DNA of 64,000 bases, taken from contig LFKV01000001.1 in the NCBI GenBank assembly GCA_001189345.1, positions 1 to 64,000 of the forward strand, given 5' to 3'. Each line of letters begins with the position of its first letter. Position 1 is the stretch's first letter. Below, one piece after another: positions 39,514 to 48,387 of the stretch. Position numbers and translations under genes: made by a program. Source of the DNA: Candidatus Paraburkholderia kirkii. GTDB taxonomy: Bacteria; Pseudomonadota; Gammaproteobacteria; Burkholderiales; Burkholderiaceae. Below the pieces are notes generated by a model, which saw only the letters and a program-made list of their open reading frames with translations, did not search any database and had not been told where the DNA came from.

Positions 39514-39822
39514 ATGAAACGCGCAGCACTTGTCTTGTTGATAATCGGCAGTTTGACGGTGGCGGGCCGGGCTTCGGCGCACGGACACAGCGGCGGCGGT
39601 CGCCATGGCGGCGGAGGAAATGGCGGCGCGATCGTCGACGCATTGATCGGCGGTGCGGTGCTCGGTGCGCTCGTCACTTCGGTCGCCAACGCGCAGCCGA
39701 CTTATGCGCAGCCAGTCTATCAACAGCCTGCGTATGCGCAACCCGTCTACGCGCAACCGGCGCAGCCTCCCGGCTACTGCTACGACAACTATCGCGGTGC
39801 CTATGTGCCTTGCGGTTATTGA
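39514..39822 (+). CDS. Small exported Gly/His- and Gln/Pro/Tyr-rich protein
   Basis: The ATG at 39514 is chosen because GGAG at 39504-39507 serves as its ribosome-binding site. A signal peptide (MKRAALVLLIIGSLTVAGRA) is followed by a His/Gly-rich segment (HGHSGGGRHGGGGNGG), a glycine-zipper-like hydrophobic stretch (IVDALIGGAVLGALVTSVAN) and four to five repeats of YAQP/YQQP, ending in two Cys-containing turns. It is probably a periplasmic or outer-membrane-associated protein. 102 residues, intact, function unknown. Confidence 0.7.
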   Translation: MKRAALVLLIIGSLTVAGRASAHGHSGGGRHGGGGNGGAIVDALIGGAVLGALVTSVANAQPTYAQPVYQQPAYAQPVYAQPAQPPGYCYDNYRGAYVPCGY

Positions 39823-39934
39823 GCGCATGGCCCGACACGACGAAGCAGCCGCGGCACGTCGTTTGCGCTGAAGCGGATGCGGTCGTTGCAGCATTCGGTT
39901 GTCGCGACCGATGCGCATACTTTGGAGACTTGCA

Positions 39935-40279
39935 ATGAACGCGACTACGAAAAAGCTGCTGATCTCGGCGTTGGTGCTGGGCCTGTCCGGCGGCGTCCAT
40001 GTACAGGCTGGAGGCGGCGCAGTGGGCGGCTCGACGGGCGCGGGCGGCAATGGTTCGTCCGGCTTGGGTTCGCCTGCGGCGGGCAAGGGCGGCGGCGCCG
40101 GCATGGGCGGTTCATCGGACGGCACGACCGGCACGGGCGCCAAGAGCGGAATGGGCAACGGCGTGAACAACGGCATGAGCCAGGATCAGGGCACCGTGCA
40201 GCGCAGTGCGCCGAACAACGGCAACATGAATTCGGGCGGCACGAACCCGAACGGCAGCGGCGCGCAGAAGGCCTATTGA
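39935..40279 (+). CDS. Small exported Gly/Ser/Asn-rich protein
   Basis: The ATG at 39935 follows TTTGGAGACTTGCA. After a signal peptide (MNATTKKLLISALVLGLSGG) the 114-residue protein is almost wholly Gly, Ser, Asn, Thr and Ala, low in complexity. Burkholderia carry many such small exported proteins of unknown role. Intact. Confidence 0.65.
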   Translation: MNATTKKLLISALVLGLSGGVHVQAGGGAVGGSTGAGGNGSSGLGSPAAGKGGGAGMGGSSDGTTGTGAKSGMGNGVNNGMSQDQGTVQRSAPNNGNMNSGGTNPNGSGAQKAY

Positions 40280-40403
40280 TGCGCCAGCGCGCACGCGGGT
40301 GCGATCGCCGCGACATCGCCGTGACGCGATTGCGGCATCCGCCCGACGACGGCGCGCAATTCAGACGGGAGGCAGGCAGAACGCGCCGTGAACGGCGCGG
40401 GAT

Positions 40404-40970
40404 TCACTGACCGCTTGCGGACGCCGTATCGGCGGACGTAGCGTGTTTGAACGTTTTCGCGCGCAAGCTGACCTTTTCCGCATAAGCGCGCGATCCGCCG
40501 TAATTCTTCAGCGCGGCGTCGATGTCGCCTTGCGCGGATTTCATATAGTCGTGCAGGATGGCCGAACCGGCTTCGATGTTGTCCTCAGGGTCCGTCAGAT
40601 CGATGTTTCGCACGAGCTTCCTGTGCGCTGACGGCACCATCTGCATGAGCCCCGTTGCGTTGTTCGGGCCTCTGGTCGTTTCCTTGAAGCGCGATTCGAT
40701 GGAGATGATGGCGAGCAGGAGCGTCGGGGGAAGCGAATATTTCGATGCGGACGACATGACCGCGGATGCGATGGTCTGAGCCTTTTCGCGGGCCACGCCG
40801 AATTTCCGTGTAAGGAATTCCGAAATCTTGTGAATTTCCTGCTGTGCCTTCGTGTCCTGTTGGACGGATGCGTCGCTGGCGGCGGCAAGCGCGCTTTCCT
40901 GAGCGAACGCGGTGTGCGCGGTGCTCAGCGAGATGGTAAGGGCGGCGAAGGTGACGAGAAGTCGGCGCAT
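40404..40970 (-). CDS. Lytic transglycosylase (SLT domain), exported
   Basis: The 188-residue protein has a signal peptide (MRRLLVTFAALTISLSTAHT...) and an SLT domain: PPTLLLAIISIESRFKETTR with the catalytic Glu in SIESRF, GPNNATGLMQMVPSAHRKLV with the GLMQ motif, and AALKNYGGSRAYAEKVSLRA with NYGGS. It would cleave peptidoglycan glycan strands in the periplasm, as in secretion or cell-wall turnover. Alone, intact. Confidence 0.9.
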   Translation of the reverse strand: MRRLLVTFAALTISLSTAHTAFAQESALAAASDASVQQDTKAQQEIHKISEFLTRKFGVAREKAQTIASAVMSSASKYSLPPTLLLAIISIESRFKETTRGPNNATGLMQMVPSAHRKLVRNIDLTDPEDNIEAGSAILHDYMKSAQGDIDAALKNYGGSRAYAEKVSLRAKTFKHATSADTASASGQ

Positions 40971-41075
40971 CGGATGGGGAAATCAAAGCGGAGCCGCATT
41001 ATATCCCCATAAAAAATCCTTGTGGATCATGCACTTGTATTAAATCTGATGTTTCGTTTCGAAAATCGGAATGAA

Positions 41076-42369
41076 TTACGTGCGTTCGGCCCGCTTCGCG
41101 GAGGGCGCGGAAATGCCCTCGCCGGCATCCAAGGAAAGGCGCGCGAACATCGGCAGCGACGCCAGCACGACCAGCGCGGTCGCGATAAAGCCGCACGCCA
41201 GTTGCCAGCGCTCCGTGTGCGCGCTGTCGGAAACGAGCATCGTCGCCTGGATCGTCCCGGCGGCGACCGTCACGCCCACGGCCTTCATGAGCTGTTGCGC
41301 GGTGCCCTGGAAAGACGTGGCGGCGGCGAGGCGCGGCCTGGGCACGTCGGCGAAGGCGAGCGCGCCCATCGTCGCGAAACTGAGCGAGCGACCGAGTCCG
41401 CCCAGCAGCAATAGCAGGAAGATCGCGGCGGCGGGCCAGGCCTGCGACATCGTCGAGCAAACGAGCAGTACGGCCGCGAAACAGACGCTGCCCGCGCACA
41501 GCACCGTGCGCACGGAGAAGCGCCGCAGCGCGAGCGCGGTCATCGGGCGCATACAGAACGAGCCGAGCGCGCTCGCGAACGTGACGAGGCCGTTGGCCGT
41601 CGCGCTGTAGCCGAAGCCTGTTTGCAGCGTGAGCGGTACGAGAAACGGCAGCGCGCCGGCGCCGGCGCCGGCGCCGGCGCGGAACAGGCTGCCGGCGACC
41701 GTGGCGGCGTGAAACGTGGAGATGGACAGGAGCGAGATCATGAAAAGACTGAGCGACGTGCCCGAGAGCAGCATGCCGCGCAGATCGGGCGGCGTGCGGC
41801 TCTCGGGCGGCGAGGGCGGCAGCAGCTTCCAGGTGAGCAGAAGGCCCACCGCGCCGACCGGCACGTTGACCCAGAAGATGCTGCGCCAGGTGAGGGCGTC
41901 GGTCAGAAAGCCGCCGAGCGGCGGGCCGAGCAAGGGGCCGACCAGAGCGGGCATCGTGAGCCAGGTGGTGGCCTGCAGCAATTCCTCGCGCTTGACGCCG
42001 CGAAACAGGATCAGGCGGCCGACCGGCACCATCATCGCGCCGCCGAGACCCTGCACGATGCGCGCGGCGAGCAGTTGCGGCAGGTTCATCGCGGCGGCGC
42101 ACGCGACGGAGGCGAGCGTGAAGGTCGCGATCGCCCACATGAACACGCGCCGCGCGCCGAAGCGGTCGGCGACCCAGCCGCTCGCGGGAATGAAGACCGT
42201 CAGCGCGACGAAATACGCGGTGATCGCGCTGCTCAGATGAATGGGGTCGATCTTGAAGATCGCGGGCCATCGTCGGGATGGCGGTCGCGACGATCGTGCC
42301 GTCCATGTTCTGCATGAACAGCGCGCTGGCCACGACGGCGGCGGTGATGCGAAAGTTGCTGCCTTTCAC
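41076..42369 (-). pseudogene. MFS drug:H+ antiporter (EmrB/QacA, DHA2 type), one frameshift
   Basis: From GTG at 42369 the frame reads ITAAVVASALFMQNMDGTIV and ATAIPTMARDLQ, the DHA2 first helix with its conserved Asp. A shift near 42255 is needed to reach FMWAIATFTLASVACAAAMN, LPQLLAARIVQGLGGAMMVP, LRGMLLSGTSLSLFMI and the remaining helices to 41076. The later part is unbroken. A hexanucleotide repeat expands Gly-Ala near the centre. An intact form would have 14 helices and export drugs or other compounds. Confidence 0.82.
41655..41678. repeat. Hexanucleotide repeat (GCCGGC)4
   Basis: Four perfect GCCGGC units plus a partial one lie within the MFS coding region, encoding the repeated Gly-Ala in FRAGAGAGAGALPF. 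As a 6-mer, gain or loss keeps the frame. Confidence 0.9.
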
Positions 42370-42583
42370 GATGCGGCGCCCGTTTGCGCGCTGAAGGCTT
42401 GCTGCAAGATTCGTTGCAAGGCGTGCTGGAATGGGAATGGGGCATGCCGCAGAGTCTAGCGCGATAAGCGCACGGGCGTTTTTCGACGCATCCATCACGT
42501 CCGCGACGAGCGTCTGGCGTGTCTGCGTGGGCAGCATGCGGCGGTCGGGCTCTGCCGGCGGAGTGCGGCCGGACGGCTCGTGC

Positions 42584-43141
42584 CTAAAAGCCTGCGCGCG
42601 GACGATGCCCGCCGCTATCGCCATGAAATACGGAAGTTCGGGCGTCACGCGATGCGCGTCCTTCGCTTGGTCGTCCCAGCGGCGCAGCGCGAGCGCATCC
42701 TCCGCGTAGGGCTTCGCGAGGAAGGCATGCGCATCCTCCGCGTCGAATACGCCGCCTTGCAGTTGCAGGCTGCGCACGGAATCCGCCGAGAGGCGCGCGT
42801 GATACGACGCATCGATCGCGCACAGGCAGCGCTTCGCGTCGACGTGCAGGCGAATCGGCTCGAGCACGGCATCGGAGAAGAGCGGCCGCAGGAACGGCAG
42901 CGCGAAGTACTGGTGCAGATCGTCGATGCCGTGCTCGGTCGGCGTCTCGCCCTGCAGATTGAGCAGATGCCCCCAGGTCGTGCAGCAATGCGGCGACGAC
43001 GAGCTCGCGGCTCGCACCCGCCTGTTCCGCGAGCGTCGCGCTTTGCAGCGCGTGCTGCAACTGGGTGACCGGCTCGCCGCTGTAGGCGATCGCGCCATGT
43101 GCGTCGAACAGATGCCGGATGTCGTCGAGGGAAAGCGCCAT
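42584..43141 (-). pseudogene. HD-domain oxygenase/phosphohydrolase (PhnZ-like), frameshifted
   Basis: The ATG at 43141 gives MALSLDDIRHLFDAHGAIAY, QHALQSATLAEQAGASRELV and VVAALLHDLG with the HD motif. A shift near 42988 leads to GHLLNLQGETPTEHGIDDLH, IRLHVDAKRCLCAIDASYHA, RLSADSVRSLQLQGGVFD and ALALRRWDDQAKD, followed by an end near 42584 in the first frame. These blocks match the phosphonate-degradation HD family (PhnZ type, di-iron enzyme). No phosphonate genes lie nearby, so the substrate is open. Confidence 0.72.
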
Positions 43142-43263
43142 CTTGAGGAAGCCGGAGAATGCGTATGCTGCTGAAATGAAATCCAGCGATTGTCGCTCCG
43201 CTTTGTGACGCGACGATGGCGAACCTCGGCAGCGCGACCTGCGACGCGCGAGGAACGAACGCG

Positions 43264-43610
43264 ATGCCTTTCTCCTTCAGACGCCACCCCGAACTCGCCG
43301 GCCTCGATCTTCGATCTTCGATCTTCGATCTTCGATCTTCGATCGCGGCGCGAGGTGCGCCGCATCGCCTGGTATTTCGCGCAAAGGCACTGGACCCTGC
43401 ACGCGCCCGCGTTCGCCTGGATCGTTTTCGTGCTGCTGCACACGCTATCAGGTGGTGCCGGAGCGGCGCGACTATCTGCTGGTCACGCTCGTGATTTTCG
43501 TGGTGGCGGTCGTCAACGTCAGGTTCCACATCGAGCGCTATCTGCGGCCCGCGCGCGCCATTTTCGACTTGCTGGGAAGCGCCGCGGCGCGCATCGTCAC
43601 GGGCCGCTAG
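43264..43610 (+). pseudogene. Small membrane protein with a 7-bp repeat near its start, frameshifted
   Basis: An ATG at 43264 reads [15 protein letters not shown] and enters five GATCTTC repeats (DLRSSIF...). In the present copy number the frame leads to Arg/Ala-rich nonsense. The likely real continuation, [20 protein letters not shown] and [11 protein letters not shown], is in the frame reached by removing one 7-bp unit. A further one-base loss near 43446 leads to [40 protein letters not shown] and [14 protein letters not shown] with TAG at 43608-43610. Two membrane helices are evident. Unknown family. Confidence 0.5.
43306..43344. repeat. Heptanucleotide tandem repeat (GATCTTC)5
   Basis: Five perfect copies of GATCTTC at 43306-43340 are followed by a partial copy (GATC). 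The unit length is not a multiple of three, so each copy gained or lost changes the reading frame of the surrounding gene. Confidence 0.95.
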
Positions 43611-43696
43611 ATGACGTGTTGCATTGCCGCATCTGCCGAAGAGGTCCCGTTTTCGCGTGTTACGATGCTCGGCGACCCGTATCCACCGAACGCAAG

Positions 43697-44280
43697 ATGG
43701 CAACGCTATACGAAACGCTCGGCGTGGACGAGCACGCCACCGACGAAGAAATCAAGCGCGCGTACCGCAAGGCCGCAATGCGCTGCCACCCTGACCGCAA
43801 CACGGGCAACGAGGACGCCGCCCGCGCGAAATTCCAGGAGATCAAGGAAGCCTACGCGATTCTCTCCGACCCCCGAGCAGCGGGCGGTGTACGACCGGAT
43901 CTTCGCCGAGGAGATGCGTCGCTGGGAGGAACGCGCGCGCCGGGAGGAAGCGGAACGCGAAGCAAAGGAGCGCGAGGCGCTCTATGCGGAGCGCGTGTCG
44001 CTCGTGATGCGTTTCGCGTCGCAGGGCCATAACCGTGACGTCGTGTTCGGCGTCCTGCTCGGCGCGCAATGCGACGAATCCACGGCGCGGCAGATCGCGG
44101 ACAGCGCGATCGCGTTGCACGAGTCGCGTCAGGCCGGAGCAGGCGCGTCGAGAGCGTGAAGAAGCCCCCGCCGGCGAAGTCCATGCGAGCAAGGAAGAAG
44201 AGAAGGAGGCCGCCGATACCGGCGCGGCGAATCCGCTCGGCGCAATGTGGTTTCAGTTCCTCAACAATCTGCGTTTCTAG
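43697..44280 (+). pseudogene. DnaJ-domain protein, two frameshifts
   Basis: The ATG at 43697 gives [40 protein letters not shown] (HPD motif intact) and [16 protein letters not shown], a full J-domain. The frame shifts at the C run at 43870-43874, continuing [20 protein letters not shown], a charged helix and [21 protein letters not shown] second shift near 44130 leads to the end AANPLGAMWFQFLNNLRF at 44280. The J-domain could still be made. It would stimulate an Hsp70; the C-terminal half is not a standard DnaJ. Confidence 0.82.
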
Positions 44281-44366
44281 TTGCAGGCGGCCGACGCGAG
44301 GAACGCCCCGTCTTTGAAGCGGGGCGGCAGGAACCGGACTCGAACCGATTCGCCGATGGAAGGCCC

Positions 44367-44615
44367 TTAGGCTGCGAGCTTTTCGCCGCGCATGTTGCTT
44401 TGCCGCGGCGCGGGCGGATAGACGCACCAGTGCCCGTCGTCATGACGGAAGAAGAACAGCGCTCGCGAGGCCTTGCCGTGGCACGTCTCGACACACACAT
44501 AGCGCCGTCCGTCGGAACGGATGCGGCTGAACTGTCTCACATGAACCGGCACGCTGCCCGGCGCGAGCCATTTTTCGACCTGGTAACGAAGTGATCGCTC
44601 ATTCGCGCGTTTCAT
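44367..44615 (-). CDS. Small hypothetical protein (82 aa)
   Basis: The ATG at 44615 follows GGAGACTGAA and starts MKRANERSLRYQVEKWLAPG. The middle (VHVRQFSRIRSDGRRYVCVE) and the end (FFFRHDDGHWCVYPPAPRQS) suggest a compact beta-rich protein rich in Arg and aromatics. No signal or membrane helix. Intact; similar short proteins occur in Burkholderia, role unknown. Confidence 0.6.
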   Translation of the reverse strand: MKRANERSLRYQVEKWLAPGSVPVHVRQFSRIRSDGRRYVCVETCHGKASRALFFFRHDDGHWCVYPPAPRQSNMRGEKLAA

Positions 44616-44969
44616 TTCAGTCTCCTGCACGCGGCATTCATGATCGGGTCAACGGCGCAACCTTTGAACGGTTTAAAGCCCGATCGAAACCCCTGCCGCA
44701 ACGCGCCACGTCCCTCACAAAGCACTTTAACTCTACGCCCGTATGCATGGGCGGAGCCCATTTTTGCGAAATAGCAACAGCGGAAGAAAAATGCGCTTTG
44801 CCACGCCCTGTTCACAAAAAACGCTGGACCGGCTCATGAACGTATCCTCATGCAACGCGATGCGCGGATATGTACGCGAACGGTCATATCAATGACCTGG
44901 TGCGTACGCTAGCCGTCACTTGGAAGGGGAGCGATTCCCGTGCCCAGGCCCGCGCGAGTGGCAGGCGAT
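44616..44969. other. Non-coding stretch
   Basis: I see no gene or clear repeat in these 354 bases between a minus-strand start and the glyoxalase stop. Confidence 0.45.
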
Positions 44970-45311
44970 TCAGAGCGGGCGGGCGAAGCTCAGTTCGTGG
45001 CCGTCAGGATCGGTGAGATGGAAATAGCACTCGTTCCACGGCGCATCGCGTGGTTCGAATTGCGGCTCGATGCCGTGCGCTTTCGCCTTGCGATAGAAGG
45101 CGGCCACGTCGGAGACGTAGATGATGACGCGGCCCCAGAATCGGACCGGCTCATGCCTTTCGCTGGTCAGATTCAGGAACGAATCGCCGAGCGCGAACGA
45201 AGTGAACGCCTCGTTCGCGCTACCATGCAGGATGCGAAAGCCGAGCGCCTCGTAGAAGCGCACCGCGCGCCATGTCGTGCGTGGCGAGCGTGATCGCGCT
45301 CAGGCTTTCGA
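44970..45311 (-). pseudogene. Glyoxalase/bleomycin-resistance (VOC) protein, start codon unclear
   Basis: The minus-strand frame reads VESLSAITLATHDMARAVRF, YEALGFRILHGSANEAFTSF, ALGDSFLNLTSERHEPVRFW and NECYFHLTDPDGHELSFARP, ending at 44970. This is a one-unit VOC fold with metal-site-like residues (His near the DMARAVRFYE start, Glu in GHELSFA). In frame the only start candidates, ATG 45272 and GTG 45263, fall after the first beta strand; upstream the frame is closed by TGA. The proper start seems to have been lost by a small indel. Substrate unknown. Confidence 0.65.
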
Positions 45312-45365
45312 CGTGCGCATCGTCGTCTTGTCGTCAATCGTTCGGCGTTCCCATGCGCTCGAATG

Positions 45366-45719
45366 TCATCCCGGATGATGATGCGACACGAGCGACAGCA
45401 CCGACAGGTCCGGATGCGTGCCATCGACGATGCTCTTGCCGACGTGCCGCGCCTCTTCGACGGCGTCCTCCGCCGTCTTGTATTCGTCGTCGCCGTCCGC
45501 GTGGAAATGTACCGCTTCGCCGGGTGCGTCCGCATGGGCGCCGTGTCTGCACACGTGGCCGATGTAGACGAAGCGGTCCACCGCGCGCGGTGGCGCATGC
45601 TCAGGTGTGGGCTTGAGCTGGGGCAGCACGTGGATCTCGAAGTCTTCGTATTCGAACACGCGCCATTGAGCGGGGTCGTCGGGCACGATCGCCTCCCCTT
45701 GGTCTATTTGTTCGCTCAC
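45366..45719 (-). CDS. Hypothetical acidic His-rich protein (117 aa)
   Basis: The frame starts MSEQIDQGEAIVPDDPAQWR and continues FEIHVLPQLKPTPEHAPPRA, FVYIGHVCRHGAHADAPGEA and VGKSIVDGTHPDLSVLSLVS, ending in HHHPG. It is acidic with many His, soluble, and unbroken. No known domain is recognised. Confidence 0.65.
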   Translation of the reverse strand: MSEQIDQGEAIVPDDPAQWRVFEYEDFEIHVLPQLKPTPEHAPPRAVDRFVYIGHVCRHGAHADAPGEAVHFHADGDDEYKTAEDAVEEARHVGKSIVDGTHPDLSVLSLVSHHHPG

Positions 45720-45985
45720 CAGCCAATGTTACTCCTGTTGGCGCGCCGAATCCACCGCAATGCGCGGCGGTGCGCGCCGTATCGGCGCGCGTTCATCGGA
45801 TCGGGACAGTGTCCGCTTCTCATATCGGACGAAATACGTGGCGGCAAGCACATCCGGCGGCCGTTTCCCTTATTCGTGCGCGCCGTGCCGCGCCTCGCCG
45901 TCGCGAACGAAGCATTGCCGAGACATCATGAGCACGCATCCGATGCGTCGATGCGTGCCCGCGATGGGTACGTCACGCATGAGCA

Positions 45986-46198
45986 TCAGTTCTCGCGTTG
46001 GGTGCCGACGATGCGGTCTTCGAAAATGGCCGTGTTGATGTCGAAATCGTCGATGGTCGCGGACCCGCGTCCGTCCACGGTGGCCAGCACCGCGCGGCCG
46101 CCGGCGATGCGCCGCATCTGCGCTTGCGTGAGCGAGGTTTCATCGAGTTGTGCGGGACCGATGGGAAGGTCCTTGATGACGAGAGTGCGTTGCGTGAT
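45986..46198 (-). CDS. Small hypothetical protein with a GG-leader-like segment, start codon in doubt
   Basis: The minus-strand frame contains QRTLVIKDLPIGPAQLDE, TSLTQAQMRRIAGGRAVLA and TIDDFDINTAIFEDRIVG, ending at 45986. GGGAGAACC lies correctly spaced before ATC at 46198-46196, where an ATG would be expected (ATG to ATC). The segment LDETSLTQAQMRRIAGG resembles the double-glycine leaders of small secreted peptides, with about 30 residues after the GG. No transporter or modification gene lies next to it. Function unknown; the leader idea is an inference. Confidence 0.4.
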   Translation of the reverse strand: MTQRTLVIKDLPIGPAQLDETSLTQAQMRRIAGGRAVLATVDGRGSATIDDFDINTAIFEDRIVGTQREN

Positions 46199-46470
46199 GG
46201 TTCTCCCTGAATGAGTTAGCCGAAGCAGGTCGAGCACGGTACGTGTGCCCGCCTGTTTTTTTGCAAGCGCTGTGCCATTCTTCGAAACGAATGCGGCATG
46301 CGCGCATGCCCAGCGCGCGATGCCCGCCGCGCCTGCATGCGACTCATCGCGGCTCGATGTGATGCCCCGCTTGATCGATGCTTCGATGACCGGCATGTTG
46401 GACGCGCGCGAACAAGTATGCGATCTGCTGTTGGCGCTTGCAGGCGCCCAAACACATCGAGGCCGGGACC

Positions 46471-46998
46471 ATGACCCACAGACTCTGCGCGTCGCTCGCG
46501 ATGGCCTTCTCCATCGTCACGAGCAGCGCACTTGCGCAACACGCATCGCAATCGATCGCGATACCCGACTGCACGCTGATCGACGACAACGCAGCCTACA
46601 ACGATGCGCAGACCAATCGCGACCAGACCGCGCGCCTCGCGATGGTGAGCGGCGCATTGCGCGACGACCTGCGCGAGCGCCGTCTCTTCCGCGTCGCCGA
46701 CAATGCGGGCGCGCGCGATCTGATCGCGTCGCTGCAGGGCGCGCAGGACATGAGCGCGTGCAACGGCTGCGCACGACGCTTGGCGAAGCAACTGGGCACG
46801 TCGCGCGTCGGCGTGTGCGGGGTGCAGAAGATCAGCAATCTCATCCTCAACATCAACCTGCGCGTGGAGGACGCCGCCACCGGCAAGTCGCTCTTCCAGC
46901 GTTCGGTGGACATGCGCGGCAACACCGATCAGTCGTGGCGCCGCGCCGCCAGGACGCTCGCCGATCTGCTGGCGGACGATCCCTCGGCCACGCGCTGA
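46471..46998 (+). CDS. DUF2380-type exported protein
   Basis: The ATG at 46471 starts a signal peptide (CASLAMAFSIVTSSALAQHA) and a mature domain: AIPDCTLIDDNAAYNDAQTN, ARLAMVSGALRDDLRERRLF, DLIASLQGAQDMSACNGCAR, LGTSRVGVCGVQKISNLILN and LFQRSVDMRGNTDQSWRRAA. The pattern matches my memory of DUF2380 proteins that accompany PQQ-dependent alcohol-oxidation genes. Role unknown. Intact, 175 residues, and directly upstream of the beta-propeller gene. Confidence 0.75.
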   Translation: MTHRLCASLAMAFSIVTSSALAQHASQSIAIPDCTLIDDNAAYNDAQTNRDQTARLAMVSGALRDDLRERRLFRVADNAGARDLIASLQGAQDMSACNGCARRLAKQLGTSRVGVCGVQKISNLILNINLRVEDAATGKSLFQRSVDMRGNTDQSWRRAARTLADLLADDPSATR

Positions 46999-47184
46999 CA
47001 GCGTATCGGAATGCGCGCAATGCGGCATGCGCCGTCGAATTCGGGAATTTCTCCCGGCCCCGAGCGTTGCCACCCTCGCGCTTGTTGGGCTAAGTTGGCC
47101 CTGCAGGCACGTGCGCCCTGGTATGCGCCGCGCGTGTGCGCCCACGAACTCGAATAATTCGAATCGAAACCGCTGGAGACGAAC

Positions 47185-48249
47185 ATGCACGTCAGATTCA
47201 AGGCGGCGCGCATTGTCTGCGCGTCGGTCATCGCGCCATCGCTCGCCGTTGCCGCGAGCCTCGCGCACGCCGCCGCGCCGACCGCCTACGTGACGACCGA
47301 GAGCGCCGGAGTCGGCGTGATCGATCTCGACAGCCTCTCGCTGGCGAAGACCTACGACGTCGGCAAGGACGGTCCGCGCGGCCTCTCCCTGAACAAGGAC
47401 GGCACGCGTCTCTATTTGGCGAACAAGGCGACGAGCGATCTCTCGGAGATCGATACCTCCACGGGCAAGGTCGTGCGCCGCGTCAAGATCGGCAAGAATC
47501 CGGAATTTGTGCGCGTCTTCGGCGGCTATGCGTACGTGACCTACGAACCGGGAGAGAGCGGTGGCCCGCCCAAGCCCGGCGAATCGGAAAAGGACGACGA
47601 CGACGCGAACTCCCCGCCCGCCGAAATCGCCATCGTCGATCTGAAGACGATGAAGGTCACGCGCTCCGTCAAGAGCGGCCACGAGACCGAAGGCGTCGAG
47701 TTCTCGCCGGACGGCAAGCTGATTCTCGTGACCAACGAGGGCGACGACACGGTGTCGGTGTATCGCGTCGGCACGGGCAAGCCGGTGCGCACGGTGAAGT
47801 TGCCGAAGGGCTCGCGCCCCCGCGGCATCAAGGCGTCGCCCGACGGCAAGCAGTATGTGGTCACGCTGGAGAACGCGAACAAGTTCGTCGTGCTCGATGG
47901 CGGCAGCCTCAAGACCGTCAAGACCGTCGACACGAAGACGGGGCCGTATGGCGTCTCGTTCGACCCTGCGGGCAAGCGGCTGCTGGTTGCCGCATCGCGC
48001 AACAAGACCTTGCAGGTGTTCGACGGCGCCACCTACGAGCACGTTCAGGACGTCCCGGTCGGCCAGCGCTGCTGGCACTTCAGCTTCACGCCGGACGGCT
48101 CGAAGCTGCTGCTCGCGTGCGGCCGCTCGAATGCGGTCTATGTGCTGGACGGCTCGGACTACAAGGAGATCAAGCAGATCGGCGATCTGCCGCTCGCCTG
48201 GGGCATCGTGACGTATCCGCCGAGCGCGGGGTCGATCGTCGGACGCTGA
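47185..48249 (+). CDS. YVTN-type beta-propeller protein, PQQ-catabolism associated
   Basis: A signal peptide (MHVRFKAARIVCASVIAPSL...) is followed by repeated blades: AYVTTESAGVGVIDLDSL, GPRGLSLNKDGTRLYLANKA, EGVEFSPDGKLILVTNEGDD, RPRGIKASPDGKQYVVTLEN and GPYGVSFDPAGKRLLVAASR. An acidic insert (EKDDDDANSPP) interrupts blade three. This is a seven-bladed-type YVTN propeller like the ones co-occurring with PQQ and quinoprotein alcohol dehydrogenases. 354 residues, intact. It probably acts in the periplasm. Confidence 0.82.
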   Translation: MHVRFKAARIVCASVIAPSLAVAASLAHAAAPTAYVTTESAGVGVIDLDSLSLAKTYDVGKDGPRGLSLNKDGTRLYLANKATSDLSEIDTSTGKVVRRVKIGKNPEFVRVFGGYAYVTYEPGESGGPPKPGESEKDDDDANSPPAEIAIVDLKTMKVTRSVKSGHETEGVEFSPDGKLILVTNEGDDTVSVYRVGTGKPVRTVKLPKGSRPRGIKASPDGKQYVVTLENANKFVVLDGGSLKTVKTVDTKTGPYGVSFDPAGKRLLVAASRNKTLQVFDGATYEHVQDVPVGQRCWHFSFTPDGSKLLLACGRSNAVYVLDGSDYKEIKQIGDLPLAWGIVTYPPSAGSIVGR

Positions 48250-48387
48250 CCGAACTGCGAAGACGTTCGCGAAATGGCCGCCGTGCGCGGCCATTTCGTT
48301 TTCCGCGGCCGGTCATTGCACGATCCGCTGCCCGCCGCGTCCGCATTGGCTGCTAGTATCGACCTGGACCCGCCTGCGAGGACCTTC

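Noticed and set aside
43306-43344. Direct repeats considered as a CRISPR array
   Set aside because: Seven-base units in head-to-tail tandem without spacers; this is a simple sequence repeat.
44320-44366. tRNA-like string (CCGGACTCGAACC) suggesting a reverse-strand tRNA
   Set aside because: The T-arm-like piece is present but no matching acceptor stem, anticodon arm or D arm follows within the required distance.
46216-48294. Long minus-strand open frame opposite the DUF2380 and beta-propeller genes
   Set aside because: It is antisense to two well-supported genes and has mirror-frame composition (Arg/Ala/Val/His-rich) without motifs.
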